From the NCBI GenBank assembly GCA_025353085.1, contig JANXRI010000106.1:1-6198 (forward strand): DNA of 6,198 nucleotides, in the 5' to 3' direction. Below are positions 1 through 5,299 of this stretch, piece after piece. Position 1 is the stretch's first letter; every line of letters begins with the position of its first letter. This DNA comes from Betaproteobacteria bacterium. GTDB taxonomy: Bacteria > Pseudomonadota > Gammaproteobacteria > Burkholderiales > SG8-41. Under the pieces are notes generated by a model that was given only the letters and a program-made list of their open reading frames with translations, did not search any database and had not been told where the DNA came from. Made by a program: the position numbers and the translations under genes.

Positions 1-1
1 G

Positions 2-478
2 CTCGGGGCGACCGTGCTCGTCGCGCGGCACTGGGCTGAGGGTGGCGCCGGCGCGACTGATGTCGCGCGCAAGGTGGTCGAACTCATCGAGAACAAACCG
101 ACGCCGATGAAATATGTGTACGAAGATGAGGACACGCTGTGGGAGAAGGTCAACAAGATCGCGTCCAAAATCTACGGCGCGAAGGAAGTCACCGCCGACG
201 CGAAGATTCGCGGCCAGATCCAGAAACTGCAGGAAGACGGCTACGGCCATTACCCGGTATGCGTGGCCAAGACCCAATCGTCGTTTACAACGGACGCGAA
301 AGTCCGCGGCGCGCCATCGGGACATATCATCAATGTACGCGAAGTAAGGCTCGCCGCCGGCGCTGAATTCGTCGTGATGGTGTGCGGCGATATCATGACG
401 ATGCCGGGATTGCCGAAAGTGCCTTCCGCGGAAAAGATCGACCTGACGGACGACGGCAAAGTCGTTGGATTGTTTTAG
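2..478 (+). CDS. fhs: Formate-tetrahydrofolate ligase, C-terminal part (5' end outside window)
   Basis: Last 158 or so residues of formate-tetrahydrofolate ligase (formyl-THF synthetase), a cytoplasmic enzyme that joins formate to tetrahydrofolate with ATP, making 10-formyl-THF for purine synthesis and C1 metabolism. The frame is open at the left edge, so the GTG at 14 is not a start; it lies inside the conserved stretch reading ATVLVARHWAEGGAGA. Family signatures seen are VCVAKTQSSF, RGAPSGHI, VREVRLAAGAEF and the C-terminal block CGDIMTMPGLPKVP followed by the typical ending DDGKVVGLF. The family is usually about 555-560 residues, so roughly the last quarter is visible and its end is intact. 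It ends with TAG at 476-478. No clear terminator follows. Its closeness to two oxalate/formate-type antiporters suggests a shared formate theme, which is inference. Confidence 0.96.
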   Translation, partial: LGATVLVARHWAEGGAGATDVARKVVELIENKPTPMKYVYEDEDTLWEKVNKIASKIYGAKEVTADAKIRGQIQKLQEDGYGHYPVCVAKTQSSFTTDAKVRGAPSGHIINVREVRLAAGAEFVVMVCGDIMTMPGLPKVPSAEKIDLTDDGKVVGLF

Positions 479-530
479 TGCTCGATTAAACTTCCCGCAC
501 TCACCCGAGCTGAAGCCTTCCGCGGTCGCC

Positions 531-559
531 GTGACGCATGCGTCGGCCGCGTGTATAGT
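531..559 (+). promoter_or_regulatory. Sigma70-like promoter for the terC-usp operon
   Basis: A -35-like GTGACG (531-536, 4/6 to TTGACA) is separated by exactly 17 bp from a -10-like TATAGT (554-559, 5/6 to TATAAT). Transcription would begin near 566, leaving a leader of about 55 nt before the terC ATG at 622. It is the best hexamer pair in the 143-bp gap. The rest of the gap (479-530) shows no gene and no clear terminator. Sequence-based prediction only. Confidence 0.5.
533..544. promoter_or_regulatory. Perfect 12-bp palindrome in the terC promoter (possible operator)
   Basis: GACGCATGCGTC is a perfect inverted repeat covering the end of the -35 element and the first part of the spacer of the predicted promoter. 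A dimeric regulator bound here would block RNA polymerase. The palindrome occurs once in the window and the regulator is unknown, so chance occurrence in GC-rich DNA cannot be excluded. Confidence 0.3.
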
Positions 560-621
560 TTCAACCTCTCGCGCGACACCGCGAAGTAAAAACAGATTCG
601 GCAATTCGAGGAGCCACGCGC

Positions 622-1371
622 ATGATTGAGTATTTATCCAATCCCCTCTTTTGGGTCGGGCTTGGCCAGATCATCATAGTTAACATCGTGCTGTCCGGCG
701 ATAACGCGGTCGTGATCGCGCTCGCCGCGCGCTCACTGCCGCCGAATCAGCAGAAGCAGGCCATCATCTGGGGTTCGGTGGCCGCGATTATCCTGCGCGT
801 CATCCTGACCATCGTCGCGGTCGAAATGCTCAAGCTGCCGTACTTGAAGCTTATCGGCGCGTTGTTGCTGTTCTGGATTGCGGTGCAGTTGCTGGTGCCC
901 GAGGAAGACGGCGAAGACGGCATCAAATCGACCGGCAACCTGTGGGCGGCCATCCGCACCATCCTGATCGCCGACCTTGTAATGAGTCTCGACAACGTGA
1001 TTGGCGTGGCGGCCGCGGCCAAGGGCGACAACATCCTGCTGATGCTCGGCCTCGCGATCAGCATCCCGCTGATTATTTTCGGCAGTACCATTATCCTGAA
1101 ACTGATGGACCGCTATCCGCTGATCATCACGGGCGGCGCGGCGTTACTCGGGTGGGTGGCCGGCGAAATGCTGATCACCGACCCGGCCCTCGTCGACTGG
1201 ATCGCCGCCCACATGCCGTGGATTCATATTCATCTACCGTTGGTCGGCGACATCAGCTGGGCACAGATCCTGGGTGCGGCGCTGGTTATTCTTGCGGGCA
1301 AGATCATGCACGCGCGCGTGGCGCGAGCGCAGGCCGTCGATCTGGCCGCCGGCGACGAGCAAAACAAGTAA
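622..1371 (+). CDS. TerC/YjbE-family integral membrane protein, probable metal exporter
   Basis: 249-residue inner-membrane protein of the TerC family, YjbE-like branch. Members such as Alx and MntP-associated or YceF/YkoY-type proteins are linked to manganese efflux or metal loading of exported enzymes; that role is family knowledge. Two family hallmarks with intramembrane acidic residues are visible: VLSGDNAVVIA near residues 23-33 (D27, N28) and ADLVMSLDNVIGVAAAAKGD near 117-136 (D118, D124, N125). The repeat of the DN motif in both halves is typical of TerC. About seven hydrophobic helices are apparent (roughly 10-34, 46-69, 74-92, 110-131, 138-159, 167-185, 213-228), with an acidic loop EEDGEDG at 94-100. 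The start is fixed by GAGGAG at 608-613, 8 nt before ATG. It is followed after 30 bp by usp, so the two are probably cotranscribed. No yybP-ykoY manganese riboswitch was recognised upstream. Confidence 0.9.
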   Translation: MIEYLSNPLFWVGLGQIIIVNIVLSGDNAVVIALAARSLPPNQQKQAIIWGSVAAIILRVILTIVAVEMLKLPYLKLIGALLLFWIAVQLLVPEEDGEDGIKSTGNLWAAIRTILIADLVMSLDNVIGVAAAAKGDNILLMLGLAISIPLIIFGSTIILKLMDRYPLIITGGAALLGWVAGEMLITDPALVDWIAAHMPWIHIHLPLVGDISWAQILGAALVILAGKIMHARVARAQAVDLAAGDEQNK

Positions 1372-1401
1372 GCCGGCCACGGTCAAAACAAGGAGCATGC
1401 A

Positions 1402-1821
1402 ATGCTAAAAGTTCTGGTTCCGGTCGATGGCTCTGACAATTGTTTGCGCGCAGTCGAATATCTGATCGCGCAAACGTCGCTTTTCAAGGAACCGCTCGAC
1501 ATCCATCTGCTTAACGTCCAACATGCGTTCCCCGGTACCGTGCGGGGTGTGCGCGAGGAGGCTGAGAAATTTCATCACGATGAAGGCATCAAGGCGCTCG
1601 CTACCGCCCGTCAACTGCTCGACGCCGCGCGCGTTAAGTACACCTATCACATCAACGTCGGCGACGCGGCCGAATCGATTTGCCAATTCGTCAAAGCGCA
1701 AAAGCTCGACCAGGTCGTTATGGGCAGGCGCGGCATAGGCACGGTGGCCAACTTGTTGATGGGGTCGGTTGCCGACAAAGTATTGCGCCTGAGCGAGGTA
1801 CCGATCGTGCTGGTCAAGTGA
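1402..1821 (+). CDS. Universal stress protein, UspA family, ATP-binding type
   Basis: 139-residue single-domain universal stress protein, the normal size for the family, cytoplasmic and probably dimeric. It opens with the beta strand and acidic loop MLKVLVPVDGSDNC (D9 is the usual nucleotide-contacting aspartate). Near the C-terminus it carries a complete nucleotide-binding signature G-2X-G-9X-G-S: G108, G111, G121, S122 in GRRGIGTVANLLMGS, followed by the conserved ending SVADKVLRLSEVPIVLVK. It therefore belongs to the ATP-binding branch (like MJ0577), not the UspA branch that lacks the motif. Start ATG is preceded by AAGGAG at 1390-1395. It sits 30 bp after terC on the same strand, probably as the second gene of that operon. 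Usp proteins help survival under stress; the specific stimulus cannot be told from sequence. Confidence 0.93.
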   Translation: MLKVLVPVDGSDNCLRAVEYLIAQTSLFKEPLDIHLLNVQHAFPGTVRGVREEAEKFHHDEGIKALATARQLLDAARVKYTYHINVGDAAESICQFVKAQKLDQVVMGRRGIGTVANLLMGSVADKVLRLSEVPIVLVK

Positions 1822-1945
1822 AGGTTAAAATATAGTTATAGCAACACGCGAATCCGAATTTAGAGGTTGTTGAATTGCATTTGATGTACAGCACCGCATC
1901 ACGTTGATGATGTCGGGCACAAAAAATTTTTAAGGAGGAGGCCAC
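1822..1945 (+). promoter_or_regulatory. Leader/control region of the first OxlT-type gene with phased TTGA half-sites
   Basis: This 124-bp AT-richer gap precedes the first antiporter. It holds three same-direction half-sites of the FNR type: TTGAA at 1870-1874, TTGAT at 1881-1885 and TTGAT at 1904-1908, the last forming ATCA-CGT-TGAT (1898-1908). Starts are 11 and 23 bp apart, close to one and two helical turns. TATAGT at 1831-1836 resembles a -10 but has no convincing -35. The ribosome binding site is unusually strong: TAAGGAGG at 1931-1938 matches the anti-SD fully, 7 nt before ATG. No terminator for usp is visible. Confidence 0.35.
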
Positions 1946-3244
1946 ATGTCAAACGAGAGCACCGCTCAGATGGATCTCGCAAAACAAACGTACGGTCCGA
2001 TCGTCGGTAACCGGTGGATTCAATTGGCTGCCGGTGTCACGGCGATGGTCGTCATATCGAACTTTCAATATGCGTTCACTCTTTTTACGCCGGGGATCAA
2101 GCAACAGTTTGCGACTGTGCCGTACTCCGAAATTGCGCTGATTTATACGCTGTTCATTCTTTTTGAAACCTGGCCGGTACCGGTCGCCGGGTACTTCATC
2201 GATAAATTCGGTATCCGCAATCTCATGCTCTTCGGTTCCGTGCTCATCTTTCTGGGATGGACGCTGGGAGGCCTGTTCGCAACATCTGTTTTCCACTTGT
2301 ACATCTATTATGGGGTGCTCGCCGGTACCGGCGCGGGCATCATCTATATCGCAACGGTTGCCAATGCGGTCAAATGGTTTCCCGACAAGAGGGGATTGGC
2401 GGCCGGCCTGACTGCCGCGGGATTCGGCGGGGGTTCAGCGCTTACGCTCATCCCGATCAGCGGCAGCATTGCGTCCATGGGGTGGGCTGGCGCCATGACC
2501 GCGTGGGGTATTGGTCAGGGCGTTGTCGCTATCGCGATGGCGATGATTCTGCATCACCCTCCCAAAGGCTGGGTGCCTAAAGATTGGGTGCAGCCCAAGG
2601 CGGTTGTGCAAACGCGGCTTGAATTCTCTGCGACCCAAATGATGTCGCGAAAAGAGTTTTACATCATGTACATCATGTTCCTCATGGTCTGCGCCGGCGG
2701 ACTGATGACGACCGGCAACATGTCGCAGATTGCCAAGTCCCTGAACGTTTTCGACGCGACGGTCATGGGTATCGCCATTGTCCCGTTCGTTGCAACCCTG
2801 GCGGGAGTTACCAATGCGTTCGCCAGAATCATGTGGGGCGCCGTTTCAGACAGGTTCGGCCGCGAATACACGATGGCCTTTGCCTTTGCGCTTGAAGGTG
2901 TGCTCATCTTCCTGATGACGCAGATCTCGGGAAGCCCAATTGCGTTCATGATCCTGATGCCCTTTGTCTTTCTCGCCTGGGGCGAAATATACGCATTGTT
3001 CTCGGCTATAACGGGAGATGTCTTCGGCCCGAAAAACGCCACTGGCAACTACGGGATACTGTATACGGCCAAAGGGCTGGCTTCCATTATGGCCGGATGG
3101 GGTGCGGCTGCAGTGGCTGCTGTTTATGCCGGCTCTTTCTCGGTGCCCTATTACATTGCCGCCACCTTCGACATCACGGCAGCGGTGCTGGCTCTTTTCG
3201 TCTTGAGGCCTATCATTAGGAAAAGAATCGCCGGGGAAGCGTAA
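1946..3244 (+). CDS. MFS oxalate/formate antiporter family protein (OxlT-like), copy 1
   Basis: 432-residue major facilitator of the oxalate:formate antiporter family. OxlT imports oxalate in exchange for formate, and that exchange plus cytoplasmic decarboxylation can generate proton motive force (family knowledge). Twelve hydrophobic helices are apparent, split by a polar loop at about residues 204-235. MFS motif A is GYFIDKFGIR (82-91), and its second-half copy is GAVSDRFGRE (298-307). Residues matching the OxlT substrate site are present: Q41-Y42 in helix 1, R294 in FARIMWGAVSD (OxlT R272), W345 and Y349 in LAWGEIYALF (OxlT W324, Y328), and K376 in GILYTAKG (OxlT K355). The R and K pair neutralises the two carboxylates in OxlT, so a dicarboxylate substrate is likely. 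Start ATG is fixed by a near-ideal TAAGGAGG. A related paralogue follows 342 bp downstream. Oxalate specificity itself is inference, since relatives may carry other acids. Confidence 0.88.
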   Translation: MSNESTAQMDLAKQTYGPIVGNRWIQLAAGVTAMVVISNFQYAFTLFTPGIKQQFATVPYSEIALIYTLFILFETWPVPVAGYFIDKFGIRNLMLFGSVLIFLGWTLGGLFATSVFHLYIYYGVLAGTGAGIIYIATVANAVKWFPDKRGLAAGLTAAGFGGGSALTLIPISGSIASMGWAGAMTAWGIGQGVVAIAMAMILHHPPKGWVPKDWVQPKAVVQTRLEFSATQMMSRKEFYIMYIMFLMVCAGGLMTTGNMSQIAKSLNVFDATVMGIAIVPFVATLAGVTNAFARIMWGAVSDRFGREYTMAFAFALEGVLIFLMTQISGSPIAFMILMPFVFLAWGEIYALFSAITGDVFGPKNATGNYGILYTAKGLASIMAGWGAAAVAAVYAGSFSVPYYIAATFDITAAVLALFVLRPIIRKRIAGEA

Positions 3245-3267
3245 GTGTCCGGTAATGCCGTCATTGC

Positions 3268-3400
3268 GGGTATGGTCGCGTGATGGTGCCGAAAGTTGGC
3301 CTGCCGGTAGAGCAGTCCACGAAAGTTGAACCGGCAAGCAACCGCAAGGTCGCGAAAGCGCTAGGCCTCACCATTCAGCGCAGACAATGCGATCGAGTAA
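3268..3400 (+). pseudogene. Fossil C-terminus of an ABC_sub_bind (COG2984-type) periplasmic binding protein
   Basis: Reading 3298-3375 in one frame gives GLPVEQSTKVE then NRKVAKALGLTI. This lines up without gaps with the family's C-terminal signature, LPVEQPTKFE then NLKTAKALGLTI, which I recall from many COG2984 / PF04392 proteins. Weaker likeness (a GR followed by V-P-K) extends back to about 3268. After LTI the canonical segment (typically P-x-x-LL-x-R) is lost and the frame shifts. In the new frame, 3380-3400 reads ADNAIE and TAA, matching the usual ADEVIE ending. So there is a small deletion and frameshift, and everything upstream (roughly 270 residues) is missing. It has no start, no signal peptide and no substrate-binding domain, and cannot be functional. 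It is a relic stranded between the two antiporter genes and shows past rearrangement here. The match is from memory of the family, not a search. Confidence 0.75.
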
Positions 3401-3416
3401 GACCGCGCTGAACGCC

Positions 3417-3458
3417 AACGCGCTTACGGCGGCTTGATACGAGCTGCCTAAGCGCGTT
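3417..3458. repeat. Long near-perfect hairpin between the two antiporter genes
   Basis: AACGCGCTTA (3417-3426) pairs perfectly with TAAGCGCGTT (3449-3458). Inside, GGCGGCT (3428-3434) pairs with AGCTGCC (3442-3448) with one G-U wobble, leaving a 7-nt loop and a single bulged C at 3427. An outer GCC (3414-3416)/GGC (3462-3464) can add three pairs past a 3-nt bulge. That makes a 17-bp stem, by far the strongest in this gap. No T-run follows on either strand, so it is not a standard intrinsic terminator. It may stop or protect transcripts of the first antiporter, or be the 3' structure of the former ABC gene that ends 17 bp upstream. Confidence 0.6.
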
Positions 3459-3464
3459 GTTGGC

Positions 3465-3586
3465 TATCATAGGCGCCGGCCCAGAACGATGCGTTGGTTG
3501 TCTGCCCGTCCATTCGACAAAAAATCTGACGGACAAATCGTGTGTCAACGCGTGAACCATCAGCCGGCGATTAAAAGGGAAGATTG
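3465..3586 (+). promoter_or_regulatory. Gap before second antiporter: weak promoter likeness only, plus ribosome binding site
   Basis: Together with the fossil and hairpin, this finishes a 342-bp stretch with no intact gene. TTGTCT (3498-3503) and AAAAAT (3520-3525), 16 bp apart, match the sigma70 hexamers only 4/6 each, so a promoter is possible but poorly supported. AAGGGA at 3575-3580 sits 6 nt before ATG 3587 and decides that start over the TTG at 3584. I see no palindromic operator here. Confidence 0.25.
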
Positions 3587-4891
3587 ATGGAACGCGATCC
3601 ACAAGTCCCCGCTACTGGTCCCAACCCGCGTTGGCCGCAGCTCGCGCCCGGTATCATCTGCATGGTGATGGTGGCGAATCTGCAATATGGATGGGCGCTG
3701 TTCGTCAATCCAATCGACGCAAAAATGCAGTGGGGACGCGCTGAGATACAGATCGCGTTTACGATTTTTATCGTTGCTTCAACCTGGTTGATGCCTGTTG
3801 CAGGTTACCTCGCCGACCGCCTCGGTGCGCGGCCGGTCGCCATGGCGGGCGGCTTGCTCGTCGGGATTTCCTGGTGCGTAAACGCTTATGCTCAATCATT
3901 AGCGACTCTGTACGTGAGCGCCGCGATCGGTGGCGTCGGTGCATGCGCTGTCTTCGGCGCCTGCATTGGCCATGCGCTCAAATGTTTTCCTGCGCAACGC
4001 GGCCTGGCGGTCGGCTTGACCGCGGCGGGCTTTGGCACCGTGTCGGCGGCGACGGTGCTGCCGATTCACTCGGTTATTCAGACGTTCGGCTATGAAAACG
4101 CCTTTCTGTATTTCGGCCTCGGCCAAGGCGCAATCGTGTTCGTGGCAGCGGCATTCCTCGCATCGCCAACCACCCCTGATGTTCGCGCAGACCCAATTGA
4201 CCCGCTAAACACGCCGCGCAATTATGGCCCGCTCGAAATTTTGCGCACACCCGTGTTTTGGGTCATGTATTTGATGTTCGTGCTGGTTGCGGTGGCGGGG
4301 TTGATGGCAATCGGCCAGCTGGCAGCGATCGCCAAAGAATATAAGGTCGCCAATGTGCCCGTCTCGTTACTAGCGCTGACGCTGCCCGCGCTCATTTTCG
4401 CGCTCGCGATAGATCGGGTCTTCAGCGGTCTGGCGCGGCCGTTCTTCGGCTGGGTGTCCGACCGCCTCGGCCGTGAGACCACGCTGGGTATTGCGTTCTC
4501 CATTGAGGCTGCCGCGATTGTCGCGCTTGCGCGCTTCGGTCACGAGCCAGTGTGGTTTGTTGTGCTGACCGGTCTGATCTTTTTCGCATGGGGCGAGATC
4601 TACAGTTTGTTTCCTGCAACCAGTGCCGATTCATTCGGCGAGAAACAGGCGGCAACTCATGCGGGTTTGCTGTATACGGCGAAAGGCGCCGGGGCGTTTA
4701 TCGTGATGTCATTCAGCACAGTTTTATTGCCGAGCACCGGATGGCACAATGCGTTTTATTGCGCCGCCGGCATGAACGCCGTGGCGGCAGTGTTGGCGCT
4801 GCTTGTTTTAAAACCACTGCGCGCACGGCAGGCAGCGCTCGATCGTATAAACGCAGCGTTAGTGTTAGTTAATGACCACCGGGCCAGGTGA
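3587..4891 (+). CDS. MFS oxalate/formate antiporter family protein (OxlT-like), copy 2
   Basis: 434-residue, 12-helix major facilitator, clearly paralogous to the preceding transporter. Shared blocks include QRGLAVGLTAAGFG (versus KRGLAAGLTAAGFG), FAWGEIYSLF and LLYTAKG. MFS motif A is GYLADRLGAR (73-82), repeated as GWVSDRLGRE in the second half. The OxlT-like substrate residues are kept: Q33-Y34, R284 in GLARPFFGWVSD, W335 and Y339, K366. It is thus likely an organic-anion antiporter of oxalate/formate type. The two proteins differ most in the termini and in the central loop, so specificity or affinity may differ. It has a longer C-terminal tail (about residues 411-434) rich in A, R and L. 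ATG 3587 is chosen for its spacing from AAGGGA; the TTG one codon earlier is too close. Its last 23 bp overlap the end of a convergent small gene on the minus strand. Confidence 0.87.
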   Translation: MERDPQVPATGPNPRWPQLAPGIICMVMVANLQYGWALFVNPIDAKMQWGRAEIQIAFTIFIVASTWLMPVAGYLADRLGARPVAMAGGLLVGISWCVNAYAQSLATLYVSAAIGGVGACAVFGACIGHALKCFPAQRGLAVGLTAAGFGTVSAATVLPIHSVIQTFGYENAFLYFGLGQGAIVFVAAAFLASPTTPDVRADPIDPLNTPRNYGPLEILRTPVFWVMYLMFVLVAVAGLMAIGQLAAIAKEYKVANVPVSLLALTLPALIFALAIDRVFSGLARPFFGWVSDRLGRETTLGIAFSIEAAAIVALARFGHEPVWFVVLTGLIFFAWGEIYSLFPATSADSFGEKQAATHAGLLYTAKGAGAFIVMSFSTVLLPSTGWHNAFYCAAGMNAVAAVLALLVLKPLRARQAALDRINAALVLVNDHRAR

Positions 4892-5063
4892 CTTGTTCCA
4901 GCTTGGCCAGTTCGACTTCAGCGGCGAGCAGGCCGTAAACAAATACGAGCAATCCCAATATCGCGAGCACCCGTTGAGTGATGTAATAAAGCGCGTTACG
5001 AACGGTCGCCGCTTTGGCGGTCAAATATGAATCGGTTGAAACGTAGTGTCCAGCGTGTTCCAT
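4869..5063 (-). CDS. Small single-helix membrane protein, function unknown
   Basis: 64-residue protein that I do not recognise. A polar N-terminus of about 30 residues (including TAKAATVRNALYY) leads into one strong hydrophobic helix, roughly residues 32-48 (VLAILGLLVFVYGLLAA), then an acidic amphipathic tail (EVELAKLEQ) ending WPGGH. The arginines and lysine before the helix favour N-terminus-in topology. Upstream of ATG on the minus strand is a purine-rich run, AAAAAAGGGGGG, ending 4 nt before the start, an acceptable ribosome binding site. The regular hydrophobic pattern and the site support a real gene, although it is short and not confirmed by homology. Its stop lies inside the 3' end of the second antiporter (23-bp convergent overlap). 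It lies on the same strand as and downstream of the Crp/Fnr regulator, so it could be read from that promoter or its own. An accessory subunit for the antiporter is one possibility; it does not resemble the known 'MFS transporter small subunit' as I remember it. Confidence 0.6.
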   Translation of the reverse strand: MEHAGHYVSTDSYLTAKAATVRNALYYITQRVLAILGLLVFVYGLLAAEVELAKLEQVTWPGGH

Positions 5064-5149
5064 GGCGCCCCCCTTTTTTCCGCGACCGGAAAGGTCCGTC
5101 CGCGTGAAGCCATTCTCAGCGCCGGCAGGGAAAAGAAAAATACGCGGGA

Positions 5150-5278
5150 CGGCCTATGACCTTTGGCGCGCATTAACCGGCGCAAGGTGTCGGCGCCGCA
5201 GGCGCACGCAGTGGTTTCACTGTGCAAATGGACGCGCAGGCTGGTAGAGAGCGGCGCCTACATCCGGCCTATGACCTT
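5150..5278 (+). repeat. 14-bp direct repeat CGGCCTATGACCTT, two copies 115 bp apart
   Basis: Copies are at 5150-5163 and 5265-5278. The right copy runs into a perfect palindrome (CTATGACC-TT-GGTCATAG). The left copy keeps only the left half, followed by TGG with one extra T, so it looks like a degenerate or half operator. The 115-bp offset is close to eleven turns of B-DNA, so both would face the same side of the helix, which would suit a DNA loop. Function is inference. Confidence 0.5.
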
Positions 5279-5286
5279 GGTCATAG
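5269..5286. promoter_or_regulatory. Perfect 8-2-8 palindrome, possible Crp/Fnr-type operator
   Basis: CTATGACC-TT-GGTCATAG is a perfect inverted repeat. Read as ATGAC-N4-GTCAT it has the 5-4-5 geometry of FNR-family sites (TTGAT-N4-ATCAA), sharing the TGA/TCA core. It lies 13 bp beyond the regulator's stop codon and about 200 bp upstream of the small membrane gene. It could be an operator for the latter, or part of the 3' structure of the regulator mRNA. Confidence 0.4.
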
Positions 5287-5299
5287 CTGCCGGGCAGCT
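5285..5299 (-). terminator. Hairpin overlapping the regulator stop codon; possible terminator without a U-tract
   Basis: AGCTGCC-G-GGCAGCT (plus strand) is a perfect 7-1-7 inverted repeat; in RNA it would fold as a 5-bp stem with a 5-nt loop, or longer. On the minus strand it starts at the last base of the regulator's TAA and is followed at once by a second palindrome (5286-5269). No T-run follows, so intrinsic termination is uncertain. Tandem stems may instead mark a processed 3' end. Confidence 0.35.

Larger units (their letters stand above)
5064..5298. promoter_or_regulatory. Upstream region of the small membrane protein gene, rich in inverted repeats
   Basis: 235 bp with no convincing gene. 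On the minus strand TATTTT (5142-5137) could be a -10 for the small membrane protein, with no good -35. It holds two exact copies of CGGCCTATGACCTT (5150-5163 and 5265-5278), a small stem CAGTG-GTTT-CACTG (5209-5222), and the palindromes at 5269-5299 listed separately. Short plus-strand reading frames across it lack ribosome binding sites and family features. Confidence 0.35.

Noticed and set aside
479..621. yybP-ykoY manganese riboswitch ahead of terC
   Set aside because: This riboswitch often precedes YjbE-type genes, but I could not find its conserved loop sequences in this short leader.
942..1436. 164-codon plus-strand frame inside terC and usp
   Set aside because: It runs out of frame through two well-supported genes, and its composition (R, G, H-rich) is typical of a shifted GC-rich frame.
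3411..3470. Integron attC-like recombination site at the large hairpin
   Set aside because: The outer boxes do not fit RYYYAAC and GTTRRRY, and no integrase or cassette is seen.
3584..3586. TTG as start of the second antiporter
   Set aside because: It lies only 3 nt after AAGGGA, while the next codon is ATG with normal spacing.
3245..3586. Insertion sequence or transposon scar in the inter-antiporter gap
   Set aside because: No transposase remnant, terminal inverted repeats or flanking target duplication were visible; the ABC-protein fossil explains part of the gap better.
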